Shown here in pieces: positions 1 through 7,492 of a stretch of DNA of 34,747 nucleotides. The stretch spans positions 1 through 34,747 of the forward strand of contig JAFAMW010000054.1 in the NCBI GenBank assembly GCA_019232985.1, written 5' to 3'. This DNA comes from Roseateles sp. GTDB taxonomy: Bacteria > Pseudomonadota > Gammaproteobacteria > Burkholderiales > Burkholderiaceae. Under the pieces are notes generated by a model that worked only from the letters and a program-made list of their open reading frames with translations, had not been told where the DNA came from and searched no databases. The translations under genes were made by a program, and so were the position numbers. The stretch's first letter is position 1. Each line of letters starts with the position of its first letter.

Positions 1-60
1 CAGACGGAGTTCATCTGCGAAGACTCCGCCGAGTTGGACGATGGCCCATGAAGCCTCGCT

Positions 61-94
61 TGCGAGATGTTAGCGAATTTGCTAACATCTCGCA
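61..94. promoter_or_regulatory. 14-bp inverted repeat, probable toxin-antitoxin operator
   Basis: Positions 61-74 and 81-94 are perfect reverse complements (14-bp arms, 6-bp spacer GAATTT). The last base of the right arm is the A of the toxin ATG. Toxin-antitoxin operons of the HigBA/RelBE kind are normally repressed by the antitoxin binding such a palindrome, so this is the likely autoregulatory operator. Being next to the start codon, the same bases could also fold in the mRNA and hide the start. No Shine-Dalgarno sequence is visible in front of the ATG. Confidence 0.6.
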
Positions 95-420
95 TGGCAT
101 TTGAAATCAGCTACTTCCATGATCGTGTCCTCGCGGAGATTGAATCGTGGCCAGTGGATGTCCTTGCCGACTACGCGCGCTTGGTTGAGCTCCTCGCTGA
201 CCATGGCCCCAGTCTTCGCCTTCCGCATTCCCGCGCCTTCGGAGATGGGCTCTTTGAACTACGGCCGCGCGGTCGCTCTGGCATTGGCCGTGCGTTCTAC
301 TGCTTTCTCATGGGAAAGCGAGTTGTGGTACTCCACGCGTTCATCAAGAAGTCTCAACAGACGCCAGATACAGAACTGAAACTTGCGCGCAAGCGCCTCA
401 AGGAGGTGCAGCATGGCTGA
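94..420 (+). CDS. RelE/HigB-type toxin (phage Gp49-like family)
   Basis: A 108-residue small basic protein of the Gp49-like/HigB branch of the RelE superfamily, whose members are ribosome-dependent mRNA interferases in the cytoplasm. The family pattern is visible: an N-terminal segment around EIESWPVDVLADYARL, then a central LFELRPRGRSGIGRAFY strand region, then VVVLHAFIKKSQQTP and a basic C-terminal helix. The ATG at 94 is preferred because homologues begin with a MxxEIxYxxxxV-like stretch; an in-frame ATG at 67 lies inside the inverted repeat. The gene overlaps the downstream antitoxin by 8 bp, the toxin-first order typical of higBA. Assignment to the superfamily is confident; the exact subfamily and activity are inferred. 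Confidence 0.85.
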   Translation: MAFEISYFHDRVLAEIESWPVDVLADYARLVELLADHGPSLRLPHSRAFGDGLFELRPRGRSGIGRAFYCFLMGKRVVVLHAFIKKSQQTPDTELKLARKRLKEVQHG

Positions 421-730
421 CCTGAAATACGCACCCATTCGACACGATCACTCCAAATTCTTGGCAAAAGCCAAGGAACGAGCCGGCTTTGCCGAAGCCT
501 ATGAGTCTCTTGAGCTCGAGTACGCGCTCGCCGGCCAGATGCTCAAGGCTCGGGCCAAGGCGGGGCTGACTCAGGACGCGGTTGCGGAGCGTATGGGCAC
601 AACCAAGAGTGCAATTTCGAGGCTGGAAGCTGCCGGGCGCCATGCGCCGTCGCTGGCGACGCTGAAGAAATACGCGGCGGCTGTTGGCTGCGAGCTTCAG
701 GTGAAGTTGGTGCCGCAGAAATCCGCATGA
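413..730 (+). CDS. XRE-family antitoxin (HigA-like)
   Basis: A 105-residue helix-turn-helix protein, the expected antitoxin and operon repressor for the upstream toxin. Residues about 40-95 form an XRE/Cro HTH: an ARAKAGLTQDAVAERMGT helix pair, the recognition stretch TKSAISRLEAAG, then PSLATLKKYAAAVGC. The N-terminal 35 residues are likely the toxin-neutralising part. Its ATG overlaps the toxin stop by 8 bp, and an AGGAGG Shine-Dalgarno at 401-406 supports this start and translational coupling. It probably binds the inverted repeat at 61-94. No terminator is obvious downstream. Confidence 0.87.
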   Translation: MADLKYAPIRHDHSKFLAKAKERAGFAEAYESLELEYALAGQMLKARAKAGLTQDAVAERMGTTKSAISRLEAAGRHAPSLATLKKYAAAVGCELQVKLVPQKSA

Positions 731-1180
731 TGCTGGACCTTTTGCTGTACTCGCCGGCTTCGCTGGCTCGGGCGGCTGAGCGCGAACTTTGAGCGACCGC
801 ATCTTGGCGCCGAGATCGCCATAACGTAGGACCGCTCAGGGTCGAACTGAGCCGGTCGGCCCGGTCGGGAGCAGCCGTTCACTGCCGCAAACCAGCCTCC
901 CGATCACGAGCAGCCGATGTCACCGCCGAAGCGGTCGCCCGGCGCCGGCCCCATGAACGACCGCTTTTGATCTGGCTAGCGATCCTGGAAATCACAGGAG
1001 GGTTTTCACACAGTCTCAGCCTGAAGCCGCCATCGCTTTCCTGCTGCAGCCGCGCAGCGACTGCTGCCGATGACGGCCGGCGACCGAACTCGCTCCTCCT
1101 GGGCTGGAACTCGCCGGGCAGCGCCATGGGCGGCAGCAGCCACTGGTCGGTGGTTGTCGCACCAGAAGTGTCGATCGCGA
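731..1180. other. Gene-free spacer with repeat-like debris
   Basis: About 450 bases with no credible gene; the open frames here lack family resemblance and start signals. Visible elements are an imperfect inverted repeat (ACCGCTCAG at 831-839 against CTGAGCCGGT at 847-856) and a CGGTCGGGAGCAGCCGTTCA stretch (about 862-881) of the kind seen in degenerate repeats scattered through betaproteobacterial genomes. GGGTTTTCACACAGTCT at 1000-1016 resembles the terminal repeat of some insertion sequences. The repeat and IS readings rest on memory of such motifs, not on alignment. Confidence 0.35.
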
Positions 1181-2095
1181 TCAGCAACACGTTGGGAGGC
1201 CCTCAAGCGCCGCCGACAGGTGCTCGGAAAACGCCCGCACCTTGGCCGAATGACGCCGTTCTGGCGGACTCACCAGGTGCAGCGGCAATGGGCTGGGCTC
1301 CCAGCCTGGCATCAACACCTGGACGTCGCCGCTGGCGATCAGATCTTGAAACAACCAGGTGGGCGCGTAGGCGATGCCGACCCGATCGACGACGGCCGCA
1401 CGCAGGATCTCCGACGAGTTTGTCTGGAGCGGGCCTGCGACGCGCACCGAGACCTTGGACCCATCGGACGTGCTGAAGTCCCACAGATTGCGGCTGCGCA
1501 GTTCCGTGTAGACGATGCACGGGTGGTCCTTCAGGTCTTCCGGGATCTTCGGCATCGGCCGCTGCGCCGTCGCGGCGTCCGCATAGGCCCGACTGGCCAC
1601 CACGGCACGCCGGATGCTGCCGATGCGTCGCGCGACCAGCGTGCTGTCGGCCAGATTGCCGATGCGTACGGCCACGTCGATGCCGTGCTCGATCAGGTCG
1701 ATGAAGCCGTCGTTGAGTTGGAGATCGATCCGGACGCCCGGATTGGCGGCGAGAAACGAGTGCACGTGCGGTCGCAGCACGCGCAACCCGAATCCGACCG
1801 AAGCGGCGAGCCGCAGCCAGCCGGTCAACTGCTGCTCACCCCGTCGCAGTTGTCCTTCGGCTTCCGCCACCTCGGCCACGAGTCGCCGCGCATTCTCGAA
1901 ATAGCGCTCGCCGTCCTCGGTGAGCGACAGCGTGCGCGTCGTGCGCGTCAGCAGCTTGGCGCCCAGGTGCCGTTCGAGGGCCGCCACCTGCTTGCTGACG
2001 GCGCTCTGGGACGTTGACTGCTCGCGCGCGACGGCCGAGAAGCTGCCCGTCTCCACAACGCGTACGAAGGTGTGCATCGCCAACACCCGATCCAT
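1181..2095 (-). CDS. LysR-family transcriptional regulator (CrgA-like)
   Basis: A 304-residue LysR-type regulator. Residues 1-60 hold the winged HTH (MDRVLAMHTFVRVVETGSFS, then a SQSAVSKQVAALERHLGAKL recognition region and RTTRTLSLTEDGERYFE wing). Residues about 90-295 are the periplasmic-binding-like effector domain (LRLAASVGFG, then DVAVRIGNLADSTLVARRIG, then HSAKVRAFSEHLSAAL). The opening MDRVLAMHTFVRVVE places it in the CrgA-like group common in Burkholderiales. It is divergent from an SDR oxidoreductase with a 118-bp shared spacer containing LysR-type dyads, so it most likely controls the SDR/AhpD-like pair and itself. The effector molecule is unknown. Confidence 0.93.
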   Translation of the reverse strand: MDRVLAMHTFVRVVETGSFSAVAREQSTSQSAVSKQVAALERHLGAKLLTRTTRTLSLTEDGERYFENARRLVAEVAEAEGQLRRGEQQLTGWLRLAASVGFGLRVLRPHVHSFLAANPGVRIDLQLNDGFIDLIEHGIDVAVRIGNLADSTLVARRIGSIRRAVVASRAYADAATAQRPMPKIPEDLKDHPCIVYTELRSRNLWDFSTSDGSKVSVRVAGPLQTNSSEILRAAVVDRVGIAYAPTWLFQDLIASGDVQVLMPGWEPSPLPLHLVSPPERRHSAKVRAFSEHLSAALEGLPTCC

Positions 2096-2109
2096 GAGTC
2101 GCTCTATTG

Positions 2110-2147
2110 ATTCCAGATTGGAATTGATGATAGGCCAATTGCCTATC
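2110..2147. promoter_or_regulatory. Divergent regulatory region with two LysR-type dyads
   Basis: The spacer between lysR and the SDR gene holds two perfect dyads. ATTCCA-GAT-TGGAAT at 2110-2124 contains ATTC-N7-GAAT, the classical T-N11-A LysR box (T2111, A2123). GATAGGC-CAATT-GCCTATC at 2129-2147 is a second, 7-bp-arm dyad a few bases further on. The arrangement fits a recognition-binding site plus an activation-binding site of the adjacent LysR regulator. Confidence 0.55.
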
Positions 2148-2213
2148 TACCACCAAATTCGTTCCGCAATCACAGTTCACTCCACCGATTCACCACGGCT
2201 TCTGGAGACCTTC

Positions 2214-2963
2214 ATGACCACCCCGACCGTCCTGATCACAGGCGCGCTGACCGGCATCGGTCGCGCGACCGCCCTGGCCTTTGCTCGCGAAGGCGCCAAC
2301 GTCGTCGTCTCGGGACGTCGCGAGGAATCGGGCCGGCGACTGGCAAGCGAACTTCGGGCCCTGGGCGCCCAGGCCGAGTTCCTGCTCGCCGACGTCACGG
2401 ACGAAGCCCAGGTGGTGTCGCTGGTGCGCCAGACCGTCGAGCGCTTCGGGCGTCTGGACGTCGCGGTCAACAATGCCGGGGTCGAAGGCGAGCTGGCCCC
2501 TGTGTCCGGGCAGACCGCGGCGAACTACCGCAGCACGTTCGATACCAACGTGCTGGGCACCTTGCTGAGCCTGAAGCACGAAATCCCCGTGATGCTGGGG
2601 CAAGGCAGCGGTTCCATCATCAACCTGTCGTCGATCGCCGGACAGGTCGGCATGGCCGGCGCGTCGGTATACGTCGCCAGCAAGCATGCAGTCGAGGGGC
2701 TGACCAAGTCGGCGGCCCTGGAAGTGGCAGCCCGGGGCGTGCGGATCAACGCCGTGGCGCCGGGCCCGGTGGAGACCGCCATGCTGACCCGCTTTACCGG
2801 CGGCAGCGACGACGCGAAGGCGGGCCTGCTGGCCATGATGCCCGCCAAGCGCGGTGCGGCGCCGGACGAGATCGCTCAGACCATCGTCTTCCTCGCTTCC
2901 GACAAGGCGCGCTTCCTGACCGGCCAGAGCATCGCCGTCGACGGCGGCTACACCGCGCAATAA
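2214..2963 (+). CDS. SDR-family oxidoreductase
   Basis: A 249-residue classical short-chain dehydrogenase/reductase, cytosolic and NAD(P)-dependent. Visible motifs are the Rossmann nucleotide loop TGALTGIG (residues 10-17), the NNAG motif (86-89), catalytic Ser in NLSSIAG (S140), catalytic YVASK (Y153, K157), and PGPVETAM after the active site. The C-terminus ends in the usual FLTGQSIAVDGGY. RR in VVSGRREE (35-36) after the second strand suggests a preference for NADP. The start at 2214 has GGAG seven bases upstream; frames further upstream run through the promoter region. It sits 34 bp ahead of the AhpD-like gene, probably in one operon controlled by the divergent LysR. The substrate cannot be read from sequence. 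Confidence 0.93.
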   Translation: MTTPTVLITGALTGIGRATALAFAREGANVVVSGRREESGRRLASELRALGAQAEFLLADVTDEAQVVSLVRQTVERFGRLDVAVNNAGVEGELAPVSGQTAANYRSTFDTNVLGTLLSLKHEIPVMLGQGSGSIINLSSIAGQVGMAGASVYVASKHAVEGLTKSAALEVAARGVRINAVAPGPVETAMLTRFTGGSDDAKAGLLAMMPAKRGAAPDEIAQTIVFLASDKARFLTGQSIAVDGGYTAQ

Positions 2964-2997
2964 GGCCCTGCAACCCACAACCCCCTGGAGCACCACC

Positions 2998-3537
2998 ATG
3001 ACAACCGTGACCGTCCCTGCCTACGAACAAGTCTCGCCGGCCAACCAGGCCATCTTCGACCAACTGAAGAAGGCGCTCGGCTTCGTCCCGAACCTGTACG
3101 CCACCTTCGCACATTCGGAGACGGCGCTGCCGACCTACCTGGCCCTGCAGAACGCCAAGAGCTCGTTGAGCCCGAAGGCGCGCGAAGTCATCAATCTCGT
3201 CGTCAGCCAGGTCAACGACTGTGCCTATTGCCTGGCCGCGCACACCGCGCTCGGCAAGATGGTGGGCTTCACACCGGAGCAAATTCTCGAGATTCGCCGC
3301 GGCGGCGCATCGTTTGACGCGCGCCTGGATGCCATGGCCAAGCTGGTCCGCAACATCACGCTCGAACGCGGGCATCCCGATCCGGCGCTGACGCAGGCTT
3401 TCTTCGCCGCCGGATGGACGCAAGGCAATCTGGTCGACGCCCTTGTGGTCGTCGGCGACAAGATGGTCAGCAACTTCCTGCACGGCGCGACGCAGATTCC
3501 AGTCGACTTTCCTGCCGCGCCGCCGCTGAACGCCTGA
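2998..3537 (+). CDS. Carboxymuconolactone decarboxylase/AhpD-family protein
   Basis: A 179-residue all-helical protein of the CMD/AhpD superfamily. The redox pair and histidine typical of the peroxidase-related branch are present in NDCAYCLAAH (C75, C78, H82), and AREVINLVVSQ before them is the family's conserved helix. Members with this CxxC act as thiol-disulfide or alkylhydroperoxidase proteins, often against oxidants or electrophiles. A GGAG site lies at 2987-2990. Downstream of the SDR and divergent from LysR, the arrangement suggests an inducible detoxification operon, which is inference. Full length; no signal peptide. Confidence 0.88.
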   Translation: MTTVTVPAYEQVSPANQAIFDQLKKALGFVPNLYATFAHSETALPTYLALQNAKSSLSPKAREVINLVVSQVNDCAYCLAAHTALGKMVGFTPEQILEIRRGGASFDARLDAMAKLVRNITLERGHPDPALTQAFFAAGWTQGNLVDALVVVGDKMVSNFLHGATQIPVDFPAAPPLNA

Positions 3538-3802
3538 AGCCCTCAATGGGCGCACTTCCCGGCGTGCTGCAGGCCCGATCCGTCCGGGGGAGCAAGGGCA
3601 AAAAAAACTATCGGCCAGCTGGTCGACGCCGAAGGCGCGCCGCTGCCGCTGTTCGATACGCCCCCCTGCATGCGGCGGCGGCGCTCGACGCGGCGCGGTC
3701 GAAGCGAATGCCTCGGCCTGCGAACGCGTCGCAAAGCATTGTTTGCCGTCGGCAACGCGGGCGCGCACAATTCGTACAACGATGTTTTACGGAATTGTTT
3801 CA
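3538..3802. other. Spacer without recognisable gene
   Basis: These 265 bases between the AhpD-like gene and the ChpS-like antitoxin contain no convincing gene. An A8 run lies at 3600-3607. A GQLVDAEGAPLPLFDT-like peptide can be read from about 3612 on the plus strand but soon loses plausible protein character, so it may be debris of a lost gene. The promoter of the toxin-antitoxin pair must lie in the right end, but no clear -35/-10 pair is seen. Confidence 0.3.
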
Positions 3803-4054
3803 ATGGAAGTGGTGCTGAAGAAGATGGGCAACAGCACCGCGCTGGTGATGCCGCCGTCGGTCCTGAAGGATCTTGGCATCGGCGTCGGCCAGCATCTGAC
3901 CTTGAGCACGACGCCGGACGGCAGGATCGTGCTGACGCCCAAGCGCAAATACGTGCTGGCCGACCTGATCGCGCAATGCGACCCCAAGGCGCCGCCGCCC
4001 GCGGACCTCGCGCTGTGGGACGCCCCGCGCCGCATGGGTCAAGAGGTGCTGTGA
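3803..4054 (+). CDS. chpS: ChpS/MazE-like antitoxin (AbrB-type)
   Basis: An 83-residue swapped-hairpin AbrB/MazE-type DNA-binding antitoxin. Residues 1-45 show the MazE pattern: VLKKMGNSTALVMPPSVLKD, then a GVGQHLTLS strand and IVLTPKRK. The C-terminal part (YVLADLIAQCDPKAP, then W and GQE near the end) matches the YxLDELLAQCD...W...GDE arrangement of E. coli ChpS, so I place it in that branch. An in-frame ATG at 3782 is possible, but homologues begin close to the MGNS segment. The stop overlaps the ATG of the partner toxin by one base. It should neutralise that toxin and repress the pair. Confidence 0.88.
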   Translation: MEVVLKKMGNSTALVMPPSVLKDLGIGVGQHLTLSTTPDGRIVLTPKRKYVLADLIAQCDPKAPPPADLALWDAPRRMGQEVL

Positions 4055-4383
4055 TGCCGGTTTTCGATCGCGGCGATGTCGTCGGCGTCCCGCTCGATCC
4101 GGCCATGGGCCATGAGCAGCGCGGCACCCGGCCCGCGCTTGTACTGACGACCAAAGAATTCAACAAGCTCGGCGACGTGCTCGTGGCCCCGATCGCGCAA
4201 GGCGGCGACTTCGCCCGCTACGCCGGCTTCGCCGTCACGCTGACCGGCTCGGCTTGCAAGGCTCAGGGCGTGGCCTTCGTCAACAAGATCCGCATGCTGG
4301 ATCTCGCCGGGGGCAAGGTCGAGCGCGTACCGCAAGCGGTCATCGAGGACGCCCTCGGGCGCCTGACCGCCCTGCTCGACTGA
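4054..4383 (+). CDS. chpB: ChpB/MazF-like mRNA interferase toxin
   Basis: A 109-residue toxin of the MazF/PemK/ChpB family, sequence-specific ribosome-independent endoribonucleases. Diagnostic stretches are FDRGDVVGVPLDPAMGHEQ with RGTRPALVLT (residues 4-32), then LVAPIAQGGDFARYAGFAVT and FVNKIRMLDL. The APIxQGGxFARYAGF run is close to E. coli ChpB, and the upstream antitoxin matches ChpS, so the pair is assigned there rather than to MazEF proper. It begins at an ATG sharing one base with the antitoxin TGA, indicating translational coupling. Full length. Cleavage specificity cannot be inferred. Confidence 0.92.
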   Translation: MPVFDRGDVVGVPLDPAMGHEQRGTRPALVLTTKEFNKLGDVLVAPIAQGGDFARYAGFAVTLTGSACKAQGVAFVNKIRMLDLAGGKVERVPQAVIEDALGRLTALLD

Positions 4384-4411
4384 GCCGGGGCCGAGCCCGA
4401 GCCCGCCCATC

Positions 4412-6460
4412 GTGCTCCAGCGCCTGCCCGCCTGGGTCGTCAACGGCATCACCGTGACGCTCGGGCTCGCGCTCGTGCAGGTCTCGATCGGCCTCGTCGC
4501 GGGCGCGCAGGCCGCGCAGACGGCGATCGCGACGGCCGTGTGCACGAGCCTCGCCGACGTCGTCACGACGACCGGCCGCGTCGCCCGCCGCGTGCTCGTC
4601 GCCGGCGTCGCGAGCACGCTGTGGGGCGCGCTGTTCCTCGCCGCGCGGCCCTGGCCGGGCCTGCTGATTCCGGTCGTCGCGCTGCTCGTGTTCGCCGCGA
4701 TGCTGCTGCTGTCCTGGGGCCCCAAGGCCGGGTCCGTGTCCTTCGCCGCCTCGCTCGCGCTCGTGTTCGCGATGTCGCTGCCGGCGTCGCAGGGCCTGAG
4801 CTGGGCGCGCTTCGGCTGGGGCCTCGTCGGCACGGTCGGCTACTGGATCTGGGCGGTCGTCACGGCCCGGCTGCTGCAGCCGACCTGGCGCCGCTTCGCG
4901 CTCGCGCAGACCGCCGCGGGCACGGCGCGGCTGCTCGCGGCGATCGCGCGGCAGGTCCGCCAGTCGCAGGAGCCGCTGTGGCAGTCGGGCGTGCTCGACG
5001 AGGAGGCCGCGCTCGCCGACCGGCTGCAGACCGCGCGCGACCTCGTGTTCGCGAACGACCGCGGCCCCGACGCGCGCCGCGAGACCGCGCTGCTGCTGCA
5101 CCTGATCGACCTGCGCGACCTCGCGATGGCCGTCAACCTCGAGTCGAGCCAGTTCACGAGCCAGCCCGTCTCGCCGCAGCAGGCCGAGCTCTGCGCCCGC
5201 GCGATGCAGGACATCGCCGACGCGCTGGGCGCGGCCGCCGTGCCGCTGCGCGCGGCGAGCGCGCCCCGCGCCGACGCCACCGCGGCGGCCCAGGCGTCGA
5301 TCCGCGCGCTGCTCGACGAGCTCGACCGCAGCACCGCCGCCGAGCGCTGCGCGGCCGTGCTCGAGGTCGCGAGCCTGCTGCGCAGCCAGCTCGCGCTGCT
5401 CGCCGCGATCGAGTCCCTGCTCGCGCCCGGCGCCGAGGTCCGTTTGAGCTGCCAGCGCGCCGACCTGCGCCGCTTCATCTCGCCCGACGAATGGCGGTTC
5501 GCGTCCGTCGCCGCCAACCTGCGCCCAGGCACGCCGGTGTTCCGCCACGCGCTGCGCGCCTGCGTGACGGCGGGCTTCGCGTACACGCTGTCGCGCCTGT
5601 CGCCGTGGACGCCTCACCCGCAATGGATCATCCTGACGATCACCGCGGTCATGCAGGGCAGCCTCGCGCAGACGCTGCTGCGCCGCAACGCGCGCGTGCT
5701 GGGCACGCTCGCGGGCTGCGGCGTCGTCGCGCTGCTCGCGCTCTACCCGGCGCCGGCCTTTCTCGCGGTCTGCTTTCTCGTCGCGTCGGGCGTCGCCCAC
5801 GCGTTCTTCCCGATCCGCTACGCGGTGACGGCCGGCGCGGCCGCCGTCATGGCCGTGCTGCAGGCCCACCTGGCCGTGCCCGACGGCGGCTTCAGCGCGC
5901 TCGAGCGTTTTGCCGACACGGTCGCCGGCGCGCTGCTCGGCTGGGCCGCGACCTATGTGCTGCCGACCTGGGAGCGCAACACCCTGCCCGCCGTGCTGCA
6001 GCAGAACGTCGCGGCGCTGCGCGCCTACGCGGCCGAGGCCGCGAGCCTGCGCGACAGCAACGCCGGCGCGCCGCGTTTCGCGCGCCAGCGCGCCTACGAC
6101 GCGCTGCGTGCGCTCGGCGCGATCCGCGCGCGCAGCCTCGCCGAGCCCGAGCGGGTGCGCGTGCCGGTCGCGGCGCTGACGGCGTGGCTGACCTCGGCCT
6201 ACGGCCTGATGTCGCACCTGTCGAACCTGCGCCTCACGCTGACCCTGCACGCGCGCGACTGCGAGTCCGCCGAGCTCGCCGCGGCGCTCGCCGCGGTCGC
6301 GCGCACGCTCGACGGCCTGCTCGGTGCCGGCGCGCCGGCCCTGGCACCCGAATCCGAGCGCGCGCTCGAAGCCGTGCCGCACCTGGCCTCGCAGGTCCGT
6401 CGCACGCTCGACGCGGCCGCGCGGGTCGCGCTGCAGCTCGTGCCGCTGCGCGCGTCCTAG
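4412..6460 (+). CDS. FUSC-family integral membrane protein
   Basis: A 682-residue inner-membrane protein of the FUSC superfamily (fusaric acid resistance protein-like, YccS/YhfK architecture). It shows two hydrophobic bundles, residues about 8-150 and 380-510, each followed by a long Ala/Arg/Leu-rich helical cytoplasmic region. The repeated HPQWIILTITAVMQGS...TLLRRNARVLGTLAGCGV segment in the second bundle is the family's most recognisable feature. Such proteins are proposed aromatic-acid or drug efflux components, but many have no known substrate. A GTG start at 4412 is the first usable codon after the preceding toxin stop; no strong Shine-Dalgarno is seen. The stop codon shares a CTAG with the convergent LysR gene. 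No periplasmic adaptor or outer-membrane partner is adjacent, so an efflux role is uncertain. Confidence 0.85.
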   Translation: MLQRLPAWVVNGITVTLGLALVQVSIGLVAGAQAAQTAIATAVCTSLADVVTTTGRVARRVLVAGVASTLWGALFLAARPWPGLLIPVVALLVFAAMLLLSWGPKAGSVSFAASLALVFAMSLPASQGLSWARFGWGLVGTVGYWIWAVVTARLLQPTWRRFALAQTAAGTARLLAAIARQVRQSQEPLWQSGVLDEEAALADRLQTARDLVFANDRGPDARRETALLLHLIDLRDLAMAVNLESSQFTSQPVSPQQAELCARAMQDIADALGAAAVPLRAASAPRADATAAAQASIRALLDELDRSTAAERCAAVLEVASLLRSQLALLAAIESLLAPGAEVRLSCQRADLRRFISPDEWRFASVAANLRPGTPVFRHALRACVTAGFAYTLSRLSPWTPHPQWIILTITAVMQGSLAQTLLRRNARVLGTLAGCGVVALLALYPAPAFLAVCFLVASGVAHAFFPIRYAVTAGAAAVMAVLQAHLAVPDGGFSALERFADTVAGALLGWAATYVLPTWERNTLPAVLQQNVAALRAYAAEAASLRDSNAGAPRFARQRAYDALRALGAIRARSLAEPERVRVPVAALTAWLTSAYGLMSHLSNLRLTLTLHARDCESAELAAALAAVARTLDGLLGAGAPALAPESERALEAVPHLASQVRRTLDAAARVALQLVPLRAS

Positions 6461-7365
6461 GGACCGGCCAGCGCCTGCGCGACCTCCGCGACCTGCGCGC
6501 GCAGCCAGCCGTGCGCCGGGTCGCTGCGGTAGCGGACATGCCAGGCCATGTCGACCGGGAAGGTGCCGAGGTCGACCGGCGTGGGCAGGACCTTGAGGCG
6601 CGGGTCGCTCGCGAGACGGCGGCAGATCAGGCTCGGCAGCGTCGCGCAGTAGTCGGTCACGGCGACGATCTCCGGGATCGCCATGAAATGCGTGACCGAG
6701 ACCGCGACCTCGCGCTTGAGCCCCTGGCGCTCGAGCGCCGTGAACAGCCCGACGCGCAGGCGCCCGGGCGGCAGCATGTTCACGTGCTTGAGCCGCTCGT
6801 ACTGCTTGCGCGTGATGCGGTCGCCGTCGACGAGCGGGTGGTCGGCGCGCACGATGCACGCGTGGCGCTCGTCCATCAGGTGCTGGACGATCAGGCTGTC
6901 CGGCGGCTCGACCATGCGGCCGATCGCGAGCGCCGCGGTGGCCGAGCTCAGCCCCGTCTCCGCGAGGTCCGCGCCGTAGGGCACGAAGCGCAGGCCGACC
7001 CCGGGCGCGCGCTCGCGCAGCCGCGCGACGAGCGGCGGCATCAGCATGTACTCGGCGTAGCTGTTCGGCGCGATCGTGAAGCGCTGCGTCGCCCGGGCCG
7101 GGTCGAAGGCCTGCTGGCCGAGGATCAGCGCGTCGAGGCTGCCGAGCGCCGCCGCGACGACCGGCGCGAGCTCCTCGGCCTTGGGCGTCGGCTGGACGCC
7201 ATAGCGCTCGCGCACGAACAGCGGGTCCTTGAGCGTCTCGCGCAGCCGCGTCAGCGCGTTCGACAGCGCCGGCTGCGTGATGCCCAGCCTTGCCGCCGCA
7301 CGGGTCACGTTGCGCTCTTCCATCAGGACCAGGAAGATCGGCAGCAGGTTCAGGTCGGGGCGCAT
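6457..7365 (-). CDS. LysR-family transcriptional regulator (NodD/PcpR-like)
   Basis: A 302-residue LysR-type regulator of the NodD/SyrM/PcpR-like group. It opens with the MRPDLNLLPIFLVLMEERNV signature, followed by the HTH (AARLGITQPALSNALTRLRE) and DPLFVRERYGVQPTPKAEEL. The effector domain follows with FTIAPNSYAEYMLMPPLVARL and a C-terminal WHVRYRSDPAHGWLR. It is divergent from the aldo/keto reductase across a 127-bp AT-rich spacer with a T-N11-A dyad, so control of that gene is the natural inference. Its stop codon overlaps that of the convergent FUSC gene in a shared CTAG palindrome (6457-6460), a four-base tail-to-tail overlap. Confidence 0.93.
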   Translation of the reverse strand: MRPDLNLLPIFLVLMEERNVTRAAARLGITQPALSNALTRLRETLKDPLFVRERYGVQPTPKAEELAPVVAAALGSLDALILGQQAFDPARATQRFTIAPNSYAEYMLMPPLVARLRERAPGVGLRFVPYGADLAETGLSSATAALAIGRMVEPPDSLIVQHLMDERHACIVRADHPLVDGDRITRKQYERLKHVNMLPPGRLRVGLFTALERQGLKREVAVSVTHFMAIPEIVAVTDYCATLPSLICRRLASDPRLKVLPTPVDLGTFPVDMAWHVRYRSDPAHGWLRAQVAEVAQALAGP

Positions 7366-7391
7366 CCAGTCATATTGCTTGGTTGATATCT

Positions 7392-7412
7392 GAAATTCAA
7401 TAAATAAATTTC
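7392..7412. promoter_or_regulatory. LysR-type operator in divergent promoter
   Basis: GAAATT-N9-AATTTC (7392-7397 and 7407-7412) is a perfect dyad that fits the T-N11-A rule (T7396, A7408). It lies in an AT-rich island between the divergent lysR and aldo/keto reductase genes, in otherwise very GC-rich DNA. It overlaps a second imperfect arm pair (AAATTCA near 7394, TGAATTT near 7414). It is probably the binding site of the adjacent LysR protein. Confidence 0.5.
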
Positions 7413-7492
7413 GTGAATTTAATCCGGGCTCCCATATCTGGACAACGCGCTTGGCGCGCTTCGCCCCCCCACTTCTTCAGCAAGGACCCACC

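Noticed and set aside
1..51. C-terminal fragment of an upstream gene (frame 1, ending TGA at 49-51)
   Set aside because: Sixteen codons are too few to judge, and no motif is seen; an open frame of this length is common by chance.
3600..3607. A8 run as part of an intrinsic terminator after the AhpD-like gene
   Set aside because: There is no adjacent GC-rich hairpin on the minus strand in a suitable position, and the run would serve the wrong strand for the plus-strand operon.
4540..7386. A 948-codon open frame on the plus strand overlapping the FUSC and LysR genes
   Set aside because: Its translation is a low-complexity Arg/Ala/Pro string with no domain, and the FUSC and LysR proteins in the other frames have clear family motifs. 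Long shadow frames are expected at this GC content.
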